From assembly GCA_029721515.1 (NCBI GenBank), contig CM056562.1:7924767-7988766 (forward strand): a stretch of 64,000 bases of DNA. The letters run 5' to 3'. The notes under the pieces were generated by a model. That model did not search any database. It worked only from the letters and a program-made list of their open reading frames with translations, and had not been told where the DNA came from. The stretch comes from Synanceia verrucosa. Taxonomy: Eukaryota > Chordata > Actinopteri > Perciformes > Synanceiidae. Numbering within the stretch: position 1 is the stretch's first letter; every line of letters begins with the position of its first letter. The translations under genes and the position numbers were made by a program. This document shows, one piece after another, positions 12,598 through 23,834 of this stretch.

Positions 12598-14777
12598 TAC
12601 GCGCTACAACAGTAGCTAAGTGGCAAACATTACATATTTCATGAAAATAATAACTCCTCCTGAAGCTAAACAAATAATTACCTGTCCAACAGAAAGAAAT
12701 TAACTCCTGCATAACTTTTCAGTCCTTTCAGATGTCTCAGTGTCTCCACAGATGTTCACTCTGGTTTGTCCTCTTAGCTTTATCCAGAGTTTTGTCTTTC
12801 AGTCTTTTCTGCCTCCCTCTTTCTTCTGTCTGTTCAGCAGGGTGAGTCGTCAGAAGTAACACTGGAAGTGGTATTTTTGGCTGCATTTTCTCTGCCATTG
12901 TTCCCTACAGAACGGTTTCTCCTGCTAACTCTGTATTTCTGCAGAGCAGTGTGCTGGATATTTCCAGAAACAGTGGGGAGGAGGGAGGGACATGAGCAGG
13001 ACGAGACATGAAGGCCTCTGATTGGTTCTTCCACTCGACCCGAGTGTCAGTTGATTGGTCAGAGTTTTTACAGTGCTGCAGCTGCTACAGAGGTCTGATT
13101 CTTTTCCTTCTTTTTCTGAACACATAATGTACTGACTGCTCTCAGGAACCATTTCATCCAGTAGAACAAAAATGTTTCTGAACACAATAACAGACTCTAG
13201 CTTTAAAATGTGCATCACGGTTCACTTTGAATCGTCAGACATTTGTATCATTTTTGCCTTTCCATGCATCGTTACATTCCTAATTGAAAGAGAACTTCAA
13301 TGGCTGACAAAAGGTCTGTCTAAAATTTTGTTGTAGGCTACATTAGTATACATATTTCTGTGCAATATCTATCACTGTTCCCCAAAAAGAAGCATTCCCC
13401 TTCAAAACAGCCAGGAAATATGACATTCGTGATCATTCTCAGGGGCTTTGTCCTCGCTGGGAGGAACCTTTGAAATCCAAACAAATACTGGGTTAATCCC
13501 ATATGTTTTCTGCAGAGGATTTTGACTGCTAAGCCAACCACGGTGGTTTTTTCCCATATTGGACACAAGGGAAAAAAAAGAGTCATACATCAAAAAAACA
13601 CATGTCTGTTTGGAAGTCAAAACAACCTCCCACTAATCTCTCTTTAATTAGCCAACCTCAAAAACACAAAAAGAACAGCTCACTCCATTTTGATCATTTA
13701 ACAAGGATGATTATTTTCTGCCGTTTAAGCATTCTACTCTGAGCATAAGCATTATTACAAACCAAATAGTAGGTAATGTGAACTCAAATGAGAGTTGAAG
13801 TGCACTTTACTCAGCAGGGAAGTGACAAAGCCAATGATTTAAACAAACAAAATGAGCTACAATTTCTTCTGCTGGACTCACATATCAAGTTCATTATGCA
13901 CACTCAGTATGTTACCAGCTGCATTATGACTTTTACATATACAGTACCAGTGTGTTTATTTCTTAATCCTTTTGGAAGGTATGTATGTTGTGTGGATGAG
14001 TACAGCAATATTCATAAGTAATATGCATATGTGCAGCATTTATCTGCATTCCCCTTTAGTCTACAGTAAAACACAATGCACTGCTGCCATACTGTTATCA
14101 TGGAGCCCCCCTTGAGATGAGCAGGAGAATAAGCAGTGTGAGGAAGGTGAAAACAGGCAGAGGAAGGACATGTGGTAATCTATAGACACAGTGTTCACAG
14201 AGCGCAAGAGAGAATGAACGTCCCAGCAGGACTCCAACATCCTCCTGAAAATATTATACCCTATATATTTAGTTTAGCATGGAACCATGACTTTTTAAAT
14301 TGAGTTTAGAGGTTAAGTCTTGACATTGGAAACAGCAGTCAACACAATCCCACTGCCGAGCTGCAGTGTGAAAAGTTTTGTTTCTCCGCTTTAAAAACAG
14401 GATGTTACTAAATTTTACTGTTTATATTTCATATCAAACTCCATATAGTTTCTTATTATTTTAATACACTGCGGTAATGAGCTCAACACCGCAGCAGGCA
14501 TCACATGACTGCGGTATTGCGGTGATGCGGTTATCATCACAGCCTTGTGTCACCTTCACAAATACATGGAACAAGTGAAAATAGGAACACCTGCAAAATA
14601 AGTTACAATGCAATGTTTTCTACCTACATTCACAGAAGTACTTAAGGAACAGTTCTACTTTCTTTCTCACAAGAAATTAACAGTTGTCTTGCTACTATGC
14701 AGCTTCATATTTAAAGGACAGATATGAGAGTAGTGCTCATCTTGTCATCTAATTCCCAGTTAAGCAAATGAGCTGCA

Positions 14778-14905
14778 GCAGTTGTAGTTCAGGGGGCAGG
14801 TTGTCCACTACATGCAGGGTTGGCGTCTTGTTACCCAGGGCCTCCTGTCCACATGTCTTAATGTCCTAGGGCAAGACACTGAACCCTAAATTGACTCTTT
14901 GGCTT
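14778..14905 (+). repeat. SINE-like, tRNA-derived fragment
   Basis: The order GTAGTTCAGGGGGCAGGTTG, then GGGTTGGCGTC, then GGGCAAGACACTGAACCC resembles tRNA-derived fish SINEs (box A-like and box B-like segments and a conserved core). The box B match is poor. The boundaries are approximate. Confidence 0.5.
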
Positions 14906-17400
14906 CTGTTGCTAGGCTGCTTACTTAAAGTACAGTATAACCCCTTAACTGACTCCCAATATCATTATTATCTAATAACTAAAACTATTTACAAGTTTCA
15001 GCCAGTAAAATCAGCCAAGACACTGAAGCATGTGCATGTTATGGATAAAAGCAACCGTTTACCATTTATATAAGCATTTTACTCCAAAATGTCAAACTAT
15101 TCCTTGAAGTAAATTCAAAGGTTTGACATTTATACACAAGGACAAAAATTACTAGTTGACAAAAAGGGTCTGTGGTTAGGTTCATTCACAATACCTAGTC
15201 CAAAATGTCACAATTCATAGAGCTGGTGAACACAACACAAAGAACAGACTTGTCCACACTTCCCATACAGTCACAGGGGTTGTACTGAGGGTATGACAGG
15301 GATTTAAGAAGAGGAAGTAGAAGAAGAGCGGTGCTCAAGTGCTCTGATTCAGTGTGATCTTAGTGTCTTTGGTGCTTTTTTTTACTTCTGTCTCAGAAAT
15401 CTGAGGATTAAAAGCTGCTGTTTTCATTTTTTTCAGTCAAAGTCGAACAAAGGAGCTGCACACACACTTTAGTGGACCTTTCTGTATACATCCAATTACT
15501 GATTCTGTATGAAAACACCACTGACCTAAATACAGCAACGAATGCTACACCTACATTGTGCCCTCAGAAAAGAAGAGCTCTTGACAAAGAGAATGGTGAA
15601 TGAAGCCGCTTTGAAACACAATACAGCTCATGACTATCTTAATGGAGTCATTCCTGGAAGTAAAAATGCATGCCACATCAAACACCTGTGAGGCTGACTT
15701 GACAGTTATTGAATTAGCAGGAAGTCACTCAGAGAAATAGAACGATATCAACACAATACTACAGCCTACCATATTACAAGTTGTTACAGAGCTCTAAATA
15801 AACAGTCGTCCTTCCAGCATATCAAAGACAGCACTTTACAATTCCTCCTATTAAAAGGCTCCAGACAAAACCTTTTTTCTAAAAAGCTCTGCTTGTTTAA
15901 AAATGAGTACAGCGGTAGCTCTCTGAAGTACTAGCGACTCTGCTGCACATGGATCAGTTTCATCCATTGAAACATACAGTACATACAGGCTTCTTTTCTC
16001 CATAGAGAGCAAATGTACAAATGTATGTTTCATCTCTGCGTTTCATCTTGAGCAGCATAATGAACTGCCTAGCTTACACTCCATTTGTGTTCCCCAGCAA
16101 TAAAATGGAAATTACACTATATTCAACAAGACTCTGCTGCTGTAACTCCCAGGCACTATCAGTGTTCAAAGACTAACTCTGAAAGCCCTCTTCAAACATG
16201 TTTTTACATTTCTAGAAGATTTATACTAGAGACGAAGGTGGAGGGACAAAATTGTGAAATTATGTTTCTGTCTCACTTCATGTCTATGAGCCTACTTAGT
16301 GGAAGAAACACCATACTACAAAGTACATAGTAAACTGTTTTGGGGGTTAGTATATAAAAATATCAACACACTAGAGCGACTGAACAACTACTAGAATGAC
16401 TAACTGACACTGCCAAAAAAATTACACTAACAAGCAATTTTCTTAAAAAAGAGTAAATTATTTCCCTCTGAACCTTTTACTCAACCAGGAGTGTTACTTC
16501 TACTTGCAGTAAGCAGTACAGTTCATTTTCAGCAAGCAATAACATCCTAAATCTACTGAAGTAAAGTGATGGTTGAGTACTTTTTCCAGCCCTACACACT
16601 GGCTCCTCCACCACCAGTGTCTATATACGGCAGAAAAGGGTCTCTAAATTTCTAATAAGAAAAAAAAAATCTTCTTTCTTATTGACAGTGTGTAAGATGA
16701 GGCTGAGAGACAGAGAGAAAAAAAGAGAGGAAGAAACAAAAGCCTTTTTGCAGGACTTGAGAATTTGAGAAAGCTCTCATTGCCTCATTTCAACAACTCC
16801 TTCTTCTATCAACTCCCTCATCAGTGACTGTGCCCTGTGATGACACACTGGAGTAACTGGAGCTGAAGTTGAGAAGGTGTTAATCCTGAATGAGGGACCC
16901 CCCAGATCTATTCTAAACATTATTAGTCTGATGTAAGTCACATGGCCAGCAGCTCACAGTGAAATTATGACAATAGAGACTTCCCAGGCTGTTGGTTATG
17001 TGTTATTCCCATGTGTTATGTGTTATTTTATTCCCATACTGTGGGGGCAACGGTGGAAAGGCTGATCCCCACCTTGTCCTGCACAGATTTGGACATGTCC
17101 CAGAACTGTGGGGCTTTGGGGGGTGGAGAGTGGCTTTACTGATCACACATGCTGGGTCACCTCGCAGCTATTTATGGAACATATATGGATTTCCAGCCAT
17201 GCTAGTGCAATGGTTTTATGGATGCTAATATTGGTCAGTTGGTTTGATTGGTCAACCACAGGACTCAAGGTGTTTATAATCTGAGCTTTGTGTGCGTCTC
17301 TAAAATTACTAATGTTATGAGTCAGGGTGCCACCAAGCATATTGGGCCCCAAATGTCTGTGTTTTGATGACATTTTTGCAAAGTGAGCTACCTTATAAAC

Positions 17401-17984
17401 CAGGGCTATTCAATTGCAAATTCAGTCGGCCCGAATTTTAAAAATGAGACCATGAGCTGGGCCACACATTTTCAGCAGTCAATAAGGACGATAATGATGA
17501 CTTCCACCAAAACAAAACTGACACATCTACAATGACTATAATGTCATGTTAATTCTGCACCATCTGTCATATAAATCTGTATCTGTCTGTCCAGGCAGGG
17601 TTAAATGGACAGTTTTCATCTTCAATTTTCCGTTTCAGGGTTGACAAAGACATACATCTTAAGTGCTAACCTGCTAGCTGTCTGGCTGTCTCATCTCTGT
17701 CTCATTGAGACACGCCTCGGTTCAGGAAATCTCTTCCATAGTTTGCAGCCAGTGAGCAGGAATCACTGTGGAGTCATTTCAGCACATAACATTAAAGCAC
17801 AGACACAGCTCATGGATCGGCCCCTTCCCTATTAGGCTACATAATGTGTTGCATTCACTTGCTGAACTACTGTAGGAATTTTCAGCACATTTTTGTGATG
17901 TGCGTTTTTCTCTGCCTTTTTACTGAATCATTATTGGGCCACTCATTGCTTCTGGGCCGCATGTGGCCCAATTGAATAGGCCTG
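17401..17984. mobile_element. Non-autonomous hAT (Charlie-like) element with 8-bp duplication
   Basis: The element begins CAGGGCTATTCAATTG and ends CAATTGAATAGGCCTG, an inverted repeat with one mismatch over 16 bp that matches the hAT-Charlie terminus style. It is flanked by TTATAAAC (17393-17400) and TTAGAAAC (17985-17992), an 8-bp target duplication with one mismatch, as expected for hAT. The 584-bp interior has no transposase frame. Confidence 0.85.
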
Positions 17985-18828
17985 TTAGAAACTATGGACA
18001 AAGCTAGGTACAGCCAACAGACTAATGCTCCAGAACTTTCCATCACATGAACCACCAACAGACCCACCTTGCCTATGAAAGAACTGGGTCTATGCATCAC
18101 ATTAGTATAAATAACACTCATTACATTGAAAAATGCATTTTACTGCCTTCATGGGAGCTCAACCCCTCATTATGGGAGCTCAGCTTGAATAATTTGAATG
18201 GTGGTCAACCAGATTGGTTTCATCCCAACAGCAGTTTATGATCACGCTGGCGTGATTAGATTTTTTATTGCAAATATTTGTATATGGTATTACTTAATTT
18301 CAATTTTACATTTACATATTCATATCAGCAACCTATATTTAGTTTTTCAAGTTCCAAAACAGTTGATAGAGCATGTTTGTGTTTTTTATTGTAATACATT
18401 TTTTTATTCAATTCGAATTTGATTATTTTTTGGCCCAATATGTTGATGAAGTAGACTATAGTGAAATAATAACTATCTCTTCATATAGATGAAGTTGTGC
18501 TGAAACAAAGATACATGGGCATGTTAAACATTTTTACGTGGTACATAAAGACAAAATGAAAAGTATTAAAAAACGGCCAAAATAGGCTCAGGACCCAAAG
18601 GGTTAACATTACCTTCAGATGTGATTTGTTCAATGCTAATAATTAGCACAAATTAGCCTACCGACATGCTGAACTGATAGAGTGAACATGATAAACATAT
18701 CTGCTAAATATTATCAGTATGTTAGCATGTTCATATCAGCATTTCACCCAAGTGCAGTATCATAGCGGCTGTAGACAAATTATCAGGTTTTTGCAAAACA
18801 AGGGGGACGGACATTCATTCAAGTACAA

Positions 18829-18852
18829 CACACACACACACACACACACACC
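18829..18852. repeat. (CA)n microsatellite
   Basis: Short pure CA run. Confidence 0.85.
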
Positions 18853-19917
18853 CAAACACATAAAAAGATCAAGCAGTCACATAATTGCTGCAAGCACAAC
18901 ACGACCAACCTCGACCTCAGGGGTCTTTCTTGACAAAAGATTTTCATTTCATGTAACACTCTGAAAACACCCTCCTTAATGAAGGTTTAATAGCATGACT
19001 GGATTCAAATCAACAATGTGTCACAATAAATACATAGACACGGAGGGCTGATGACCTTTCTGTTGTGAAATTATTGATGTGGGGTCAAACTCATATATCA
19101 GTCCACCATACAGCAGTCTCATGTTGCATCAGTTCTGTCCTTCCTCTCCTCCAAGCAAAACTGAACATGTTTCCAGAAGGGCACTCTATCAAAGGAACAG
19201 GAACAAACAAGCAACCGCTGCTCTTAAGAATTCATATGTTCCCCAGTTCTTTTGTGTAAGCAAAAGTACTCACTATTTCTTCCATTGCACCTCCAGCTTC
19301 TCATTCATTTTGAATGGAGAACTGAGGGCTGCCTGTGTGCCTAAATCCAATATCTGCATCAACAACTCGCTGCTTGCAAATATCTTGAGACAGCAGTAAC
19401 TCAATATTCCCTTTCTACTTTACATCTATTCATTTATTCCTTTCTTCGCTCCACCAAAAAGTAATATTTATTTTCATTATTGAGAAACTTGTCTGTAAAT
19501 GGATGAGGTAGGTGAATGCCTTCACACAGCAGCAGGTATCTCTGAGTTGTGCACACTGCCTGTTTGTGGGTTCTGTGCTATGTTGCCGTCTCATAACACT
19601 CAACATATCTGCGATCCTGTCGTCCTCAGGCAGAACAAGAGGAAGCTAAATCAAACTGAAGGCTATAATGGCCAATGATGCTTAACAGAGGGAGACGTTT
19701 CTAACTGTGTCTGTCGTTCTCTCGTGGCCAGCAAATCAATGCCAGCCTGCCCTCAAAATGTCAAGCGACAGCCACCCCAAGGGGTTCGAAAGACAGACTA
19801 TTTCCTAAATGGCTTTAGCAGAAAGGGGATGTTTTAACCTGGATGGCAGCCATACGTCAGCATTCTACCACAGTCTGGAGCATGGGTGGGAGTTACATCC
19901 CAGGAAACCAAAAGCCA

Positions 19918-19918
<1 letters not shown>

Positions 19919-19970
<52 letters not shown>
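19919..19970. repeat. (GT)n microsatellite
   Basis: About 25 GT units. Confidence 0.9.
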
Positions 19971-19973
<3 letters not shown>

Positions 19974-20293
19974 TTGGACTTTTTTTTCAGGGAGCTCAGG
20001 TTGGTTTTGTTTAGATAACACACAGACGTTCTAATCTTTCTAATTAATTTTGTCTGACGCCGCAGTTTGTCCAGATGATATCCTCAAATCTAATCCAGGT
20101 CATTTGATTCAGTCTCTAATTATTTATTGAGTTTTCTCTGCCCCGGAGAAAGATCATATCCTCAGAAAACCAGTTAATATGCAGAGAAGAGACAGTCTGC
20201 TTCATTCTTTATTTTTGCTTTCAGCGATGTTGAAAGCCAATGAGCAGACAGCAGTTCATCTACTGATCACCTGACATTAACTTTGTGGAAAAC

Positions 20294-20509
20294 ATTATGA
20301 TTATGAGAATCACTCAAAGAGCTTTCAGTCAACTATTTTGATCATTTCAATTATTTTTTCCAGACTGTTTTTTTTTAAAAAAGTAAGAACACCAACATTT
20401 CAACAGGAGAGGGTTCTTTTTATTTGACCTTTAAAAAAGGAAAATGTATTACGATTATGAGAATCAGTCAAAGAGCTTTCAGTCAACTATTTTGATCATT
20501 TCAAGTATT
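20294..20509 (+). repeat. 62-bp direct duplication (59/62 identical), 154 bp apart start to start
   Basis: Copies 20294-20355 and 20448-20509 share the core TCAAAGAGCTTTCAGTCAAC and differ at three positions. The spacer has no recognisable feature. Confidence 0.9.
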
Positions 20510-21276
20510 CTTTCTGATGATGAAAGATAAGACTGGTTTTGTCCTTGACGTTTGGGCAATGGGAGACAGTGTGGAATGTTGTAAAGCACATAAATAAGTG
20601 TATTTTTCTCTGGTACACAACAACTGACTCTATGCTTTATGGAAGTATGATAAATGTGCTAAGATGAGGATTTCACTTGAAAGGCTTCACTGAAAACTTT
20701 TTACAACATTTACAGTTATTTCAAGGCCAGTATATACTTAGCATGACCCTCCTGAGGAATTCCTTATTAACTGACTTCAGTAACTGCAAACACAACACAG
20801 TTTTTGAACTCTATCCAGGTAGAGGATTGCAGCTGAGCGTTGGCTCACGCCACTCAGAGGTCTTCTGGCGATGGAGAACTGTGGTCGGAATACAGCTGCC
20901 AGATTTGGCTGTGTTTTTGGGGGTGCAGACTTTGGCCAATTGAAGCTGAGAATATGTTTCAGTTAGCAGCACTCACACTCAGATTTTGGCAAGTGTCTAT
21001 TTATGGCATTCACCAAAGTTTGGCTGATTCCGGCAGGGCACTCATCACAAACCAGGGTTTTTTTCACTGACCCTTTTGGCTGCGCCAAGTCAAACCTAAC
21101 ACATTGATTTGCATTTCAATTTCCAGGTTTAGGTTTTGCCCACCCTGCCTCCAGGCGAGCTGTGGTGATAATTCACCAGTGACACCTCCTGTGATGGCCT
21201 TTGAGAACAAAATCTCAAGAGCCAAAATAAGATCCTGATTTAAGTTTAGATCCACCCTGTAAACAACAACAGCAAC

Positions 21277-21300
21277 GGACCAGATTATCTAATCTGGTCC
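21277..21300. repeat. Perfect 24-bp palindrome
   Basis: Arms GGACCAGATTA and TAATCTGGTCC flank a 2-nt centre. Confidence 0.9.
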
Positions 21301-21833
21301 AAACCACACTGAACTGTGGGGAAACCCCTCCAGCTTCATTCTTTCTCACAAACTACAGGATAATAATGACATTCAGTGATGTTGCTAGGTACACGCTCTG
21401 CATCCCTGAAGCAATAAAATCTGAAAGGATGCAGTAAACTCACTATCCATGCGTCCTGGGGACACGCCTCATTTTCCCCATGAAAAATTATGCATTGTGA
21501 TAAAATTGTGAAATCACAGTAACTAGCGAAAGAAACCATGTTGTCAGCAGAGCAGATAAGCACTGTTTCAACCCTTTATGCATCTGCTCAGCACAGACAT
21601 GATCCTCTGCATCCAGTATCAAGACATGCTAGTTCAGCCACTATCAAAACAACTAGCCAGTCACCGCGGATTTCATTTCAGCAATTAAAGACACAAACTT
21701 CACTGTAAATAAAGGCACGTTCCACTGCTTGATGCTGTACTCATTCGTGTCAATGATGTTTTAACGTTTAGGAGGCGTGCTGTAATGAAATAAATAAAAC
21801 ATACGCCCCCTGGCCTGGCATTTGTGTTTTTGA

Positions 21834-22097
21834 CTCATGGTGCATTCAAGTTTTACATGAATGTTGGAATTTTCAAGCTCCAAGTCAGAATTTAAATCAG
21901 AACCTCCATGAAGTCAGATCTCCAACTCGGAAAGTCGGATTAATCTCACCAACCCGACACAGACTTCATGCTATCTGCTAGACGTAAACAGTAGCTACAT
22001 GTTTTGTTGTATGGCTTTAAGACTGGAAGAGCTGAGGACACTAAACATTATGTTGATTTGAGCTCCAAGTTCCGACTTCTAGTGAACACACCATAAG
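21834..22097. mobile_element. Short miniature element with degenerate TIRs
   Basis: The left end CATGGTGCATTCAAG and the reverse complement of the right end (TTATGGTGTGTTCAC) are similar but imperfect. Repeated TCCAAGT/TCCGACTT words point inward from both sides. About 260 bp, noncoding. The exact ends are uncertain. Confidence 0.45.
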
Positions 22098-23228
22098 GCA
22101 AACTCTCACTCCCCAGGGTCCTAAAGAGGAACTGGTAGCAGCCTGTGACTGCTGAACATCATTAGACCATTGTCTAGTACTTCTACCATGATAAAGCCCA
22201 AATTACAAGGAACAAATTGATGATGACCATGATTAAAGTCCAAATCAAACAAAATTAACTTATTGAGGTATTGAAGAAAGTATTGTTCAAGAACCGGTAC
22301 TGAAACAAAGTCACTGTAATTGACATAATTTTGGTACTACAAATTTTGTTTTCATTTGAATTTTAGTAATTTATTTTGGTGCTATTTATGTTGCTACAAA
22401 AATGCTACTTTATTTTAATATCAACATCACTGACATTGAAGCACAGTCTCCAGCACTGGTCTGGATGGATGCTATGAAAACCTTTTAGAGGGAGGATGAG
22501 GTCAGTTGTCCTACTGACATCAAAGATGTTGAAAATACTGCCCTATTTCAATACTCACGCTATCCCTTAAAACTATTTCTACTCCCTGCATTGACATATC
22601 AGCTAAACCTCTGAGTGAGAGCTTTAATGACCCCACACTGAGGTGATGTGTGTGGTAAACACATCCTGAACTACATCTTTCTATTTCTCTGCCAGTGTGG
22701 GTAATTTTTCAGGGAAGCATTATTCTGTCGCACTATTAATGATGCACCCTCAGGCTTCATGTTTGTTAGCACAAAATCACAAACAATGAGCAGTCTGTGC
22801 CTATTTTAAAAACACCATGGTCCTGCATTGCATTTAACCATTTCTGGATGGAACACATTGAAATTATTTTTATCTTCTCTTCTCAGGACTTACTGTAGCA
22901 CCTATGTGTATTTGCTCTAATTGTGATAGTACTGTTGTTGAGCAGTACACAGAGGCAGTGTGTCCTTTTGAATCACCTGAGATTAAGAGATAAAGATTAA
23001 GAGAGTTACTTTGAGTTGTTTTTAATCCATATTTATAACTGGAGCATGCTGGAAAATTCCCGAAATCCCAAATTGCCAATTTGTCAACATGTGCAGAGAG
23101 CAGTTTGACAGCCCAGCAACATTTTAATCTAAAACACTGAGTATTACTGTGGTGCACAGAGAGATGAATCTAAAAGGATGGATGCTGTTTTTATTTTTTC
23201 TCTTTTTGTGTTGGTACTAAATGCACAG

Positions 23229-23229
<1 letters not shown>

Positions 23230-23261
<32 letters not shown>
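23230..23261. repeat. (CA)n microsatellite
   Basis: Pure CA run. Confidence 0.9.
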
Positions 23262-23264
<3 letters not shown>

Positions 23265-23719
23265 CATGTGTATCCTGGCTCGTGCCTGGTCCCATAAACA
23301 CAATACTACATTTATCTCTGTCTTGTTCATTCTGAATAAAAATAACATCCTGTTTGGTTTATGTTTGCAACCTAAAGATAACACTGTATCCTCCTGGATG
23401 ATAAACTCATCTGTCCATCCCAACACTTCCCTGTATTGTTCCATCTGAGCTGACAGATACTCTTTCCCAAATGTAAAATGCACATCAAGACAATCACATT
23501 AAAAACACTGTATGAAAAGAGAAATGTCTGAACTGGTGTGTGGCAACAAGCACATAACCCTGCTGTAAAAACAGAGATACTCACACTGCATATATCCTGC
23601 TGAAACAAATGAAACCAAACATCAAACAACAAGCATGTTCAGTTGACCAGGCTGTGGCTCAACATGTGCAGCGCTGCATGGAAATGACAGCAATGTGAAC
23701 AGGTAGGTTGTCCACTCAC

Positions 23720-23834
23720 CCTCCGGTGTGTTGTAAACTGTGTTGTCAGCATTTCCCGTCCCCGTGGACAGGCACCAGACGCGGAGAGCGAAAAGCAGAA
23801 AGGCAAAGTTCTCCCGCCGCCTCCAGGCTCTCAT
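23720..23834 (-). CDS. adam12: Probable ADAM12 exon 1 (signal peptide)
   Basis: An ATG at 23834 opens 38 codons: a basic N-terminus (MRAWRRREN), a hydrophobic core (FAFLLFALRVWCL) and a likely signal-peptidase region around STGTGNA. It ends at a canonical donor G/GTGAGT in phase 1. The sequence 5' of the ATG is GC- and CpG-rich, as expected for a promoter-proximal first exon. ADAM12 is a secreted or membrane metalloprotease-disintegrin, and its first exon encodes only the signal peptide. The position about 3.8 kb downstream of C10orf90 on the same strand matches the human order C10orf90 then ADAM12. A signal peptide alone is not diagnostic, so another secreted protein remains possible. Confidence 0.55.

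Larger units (their letters stand above)
9872..23719 (-). other. Intron 1 of the putative ADAM12 gene
   Basis: This is 13.8 kb between two phase-compatible exons. The donor is G/GTGAGT at the 23720 side and the acceptor is TTTCCAG at the 9871 side. I see no further exon inside. The content is microsatellites, hAT-type and miniature elements and local duplications, listed separately. Confidence 0.5.

Noticed and set aside
14778..14905. Possible functional tRNA gene
   Set aside because: Only tRNA-like promoter words are present; no cloverleaf with an anticodon arm can be drawn, so it is better explained as a SINE fragment.
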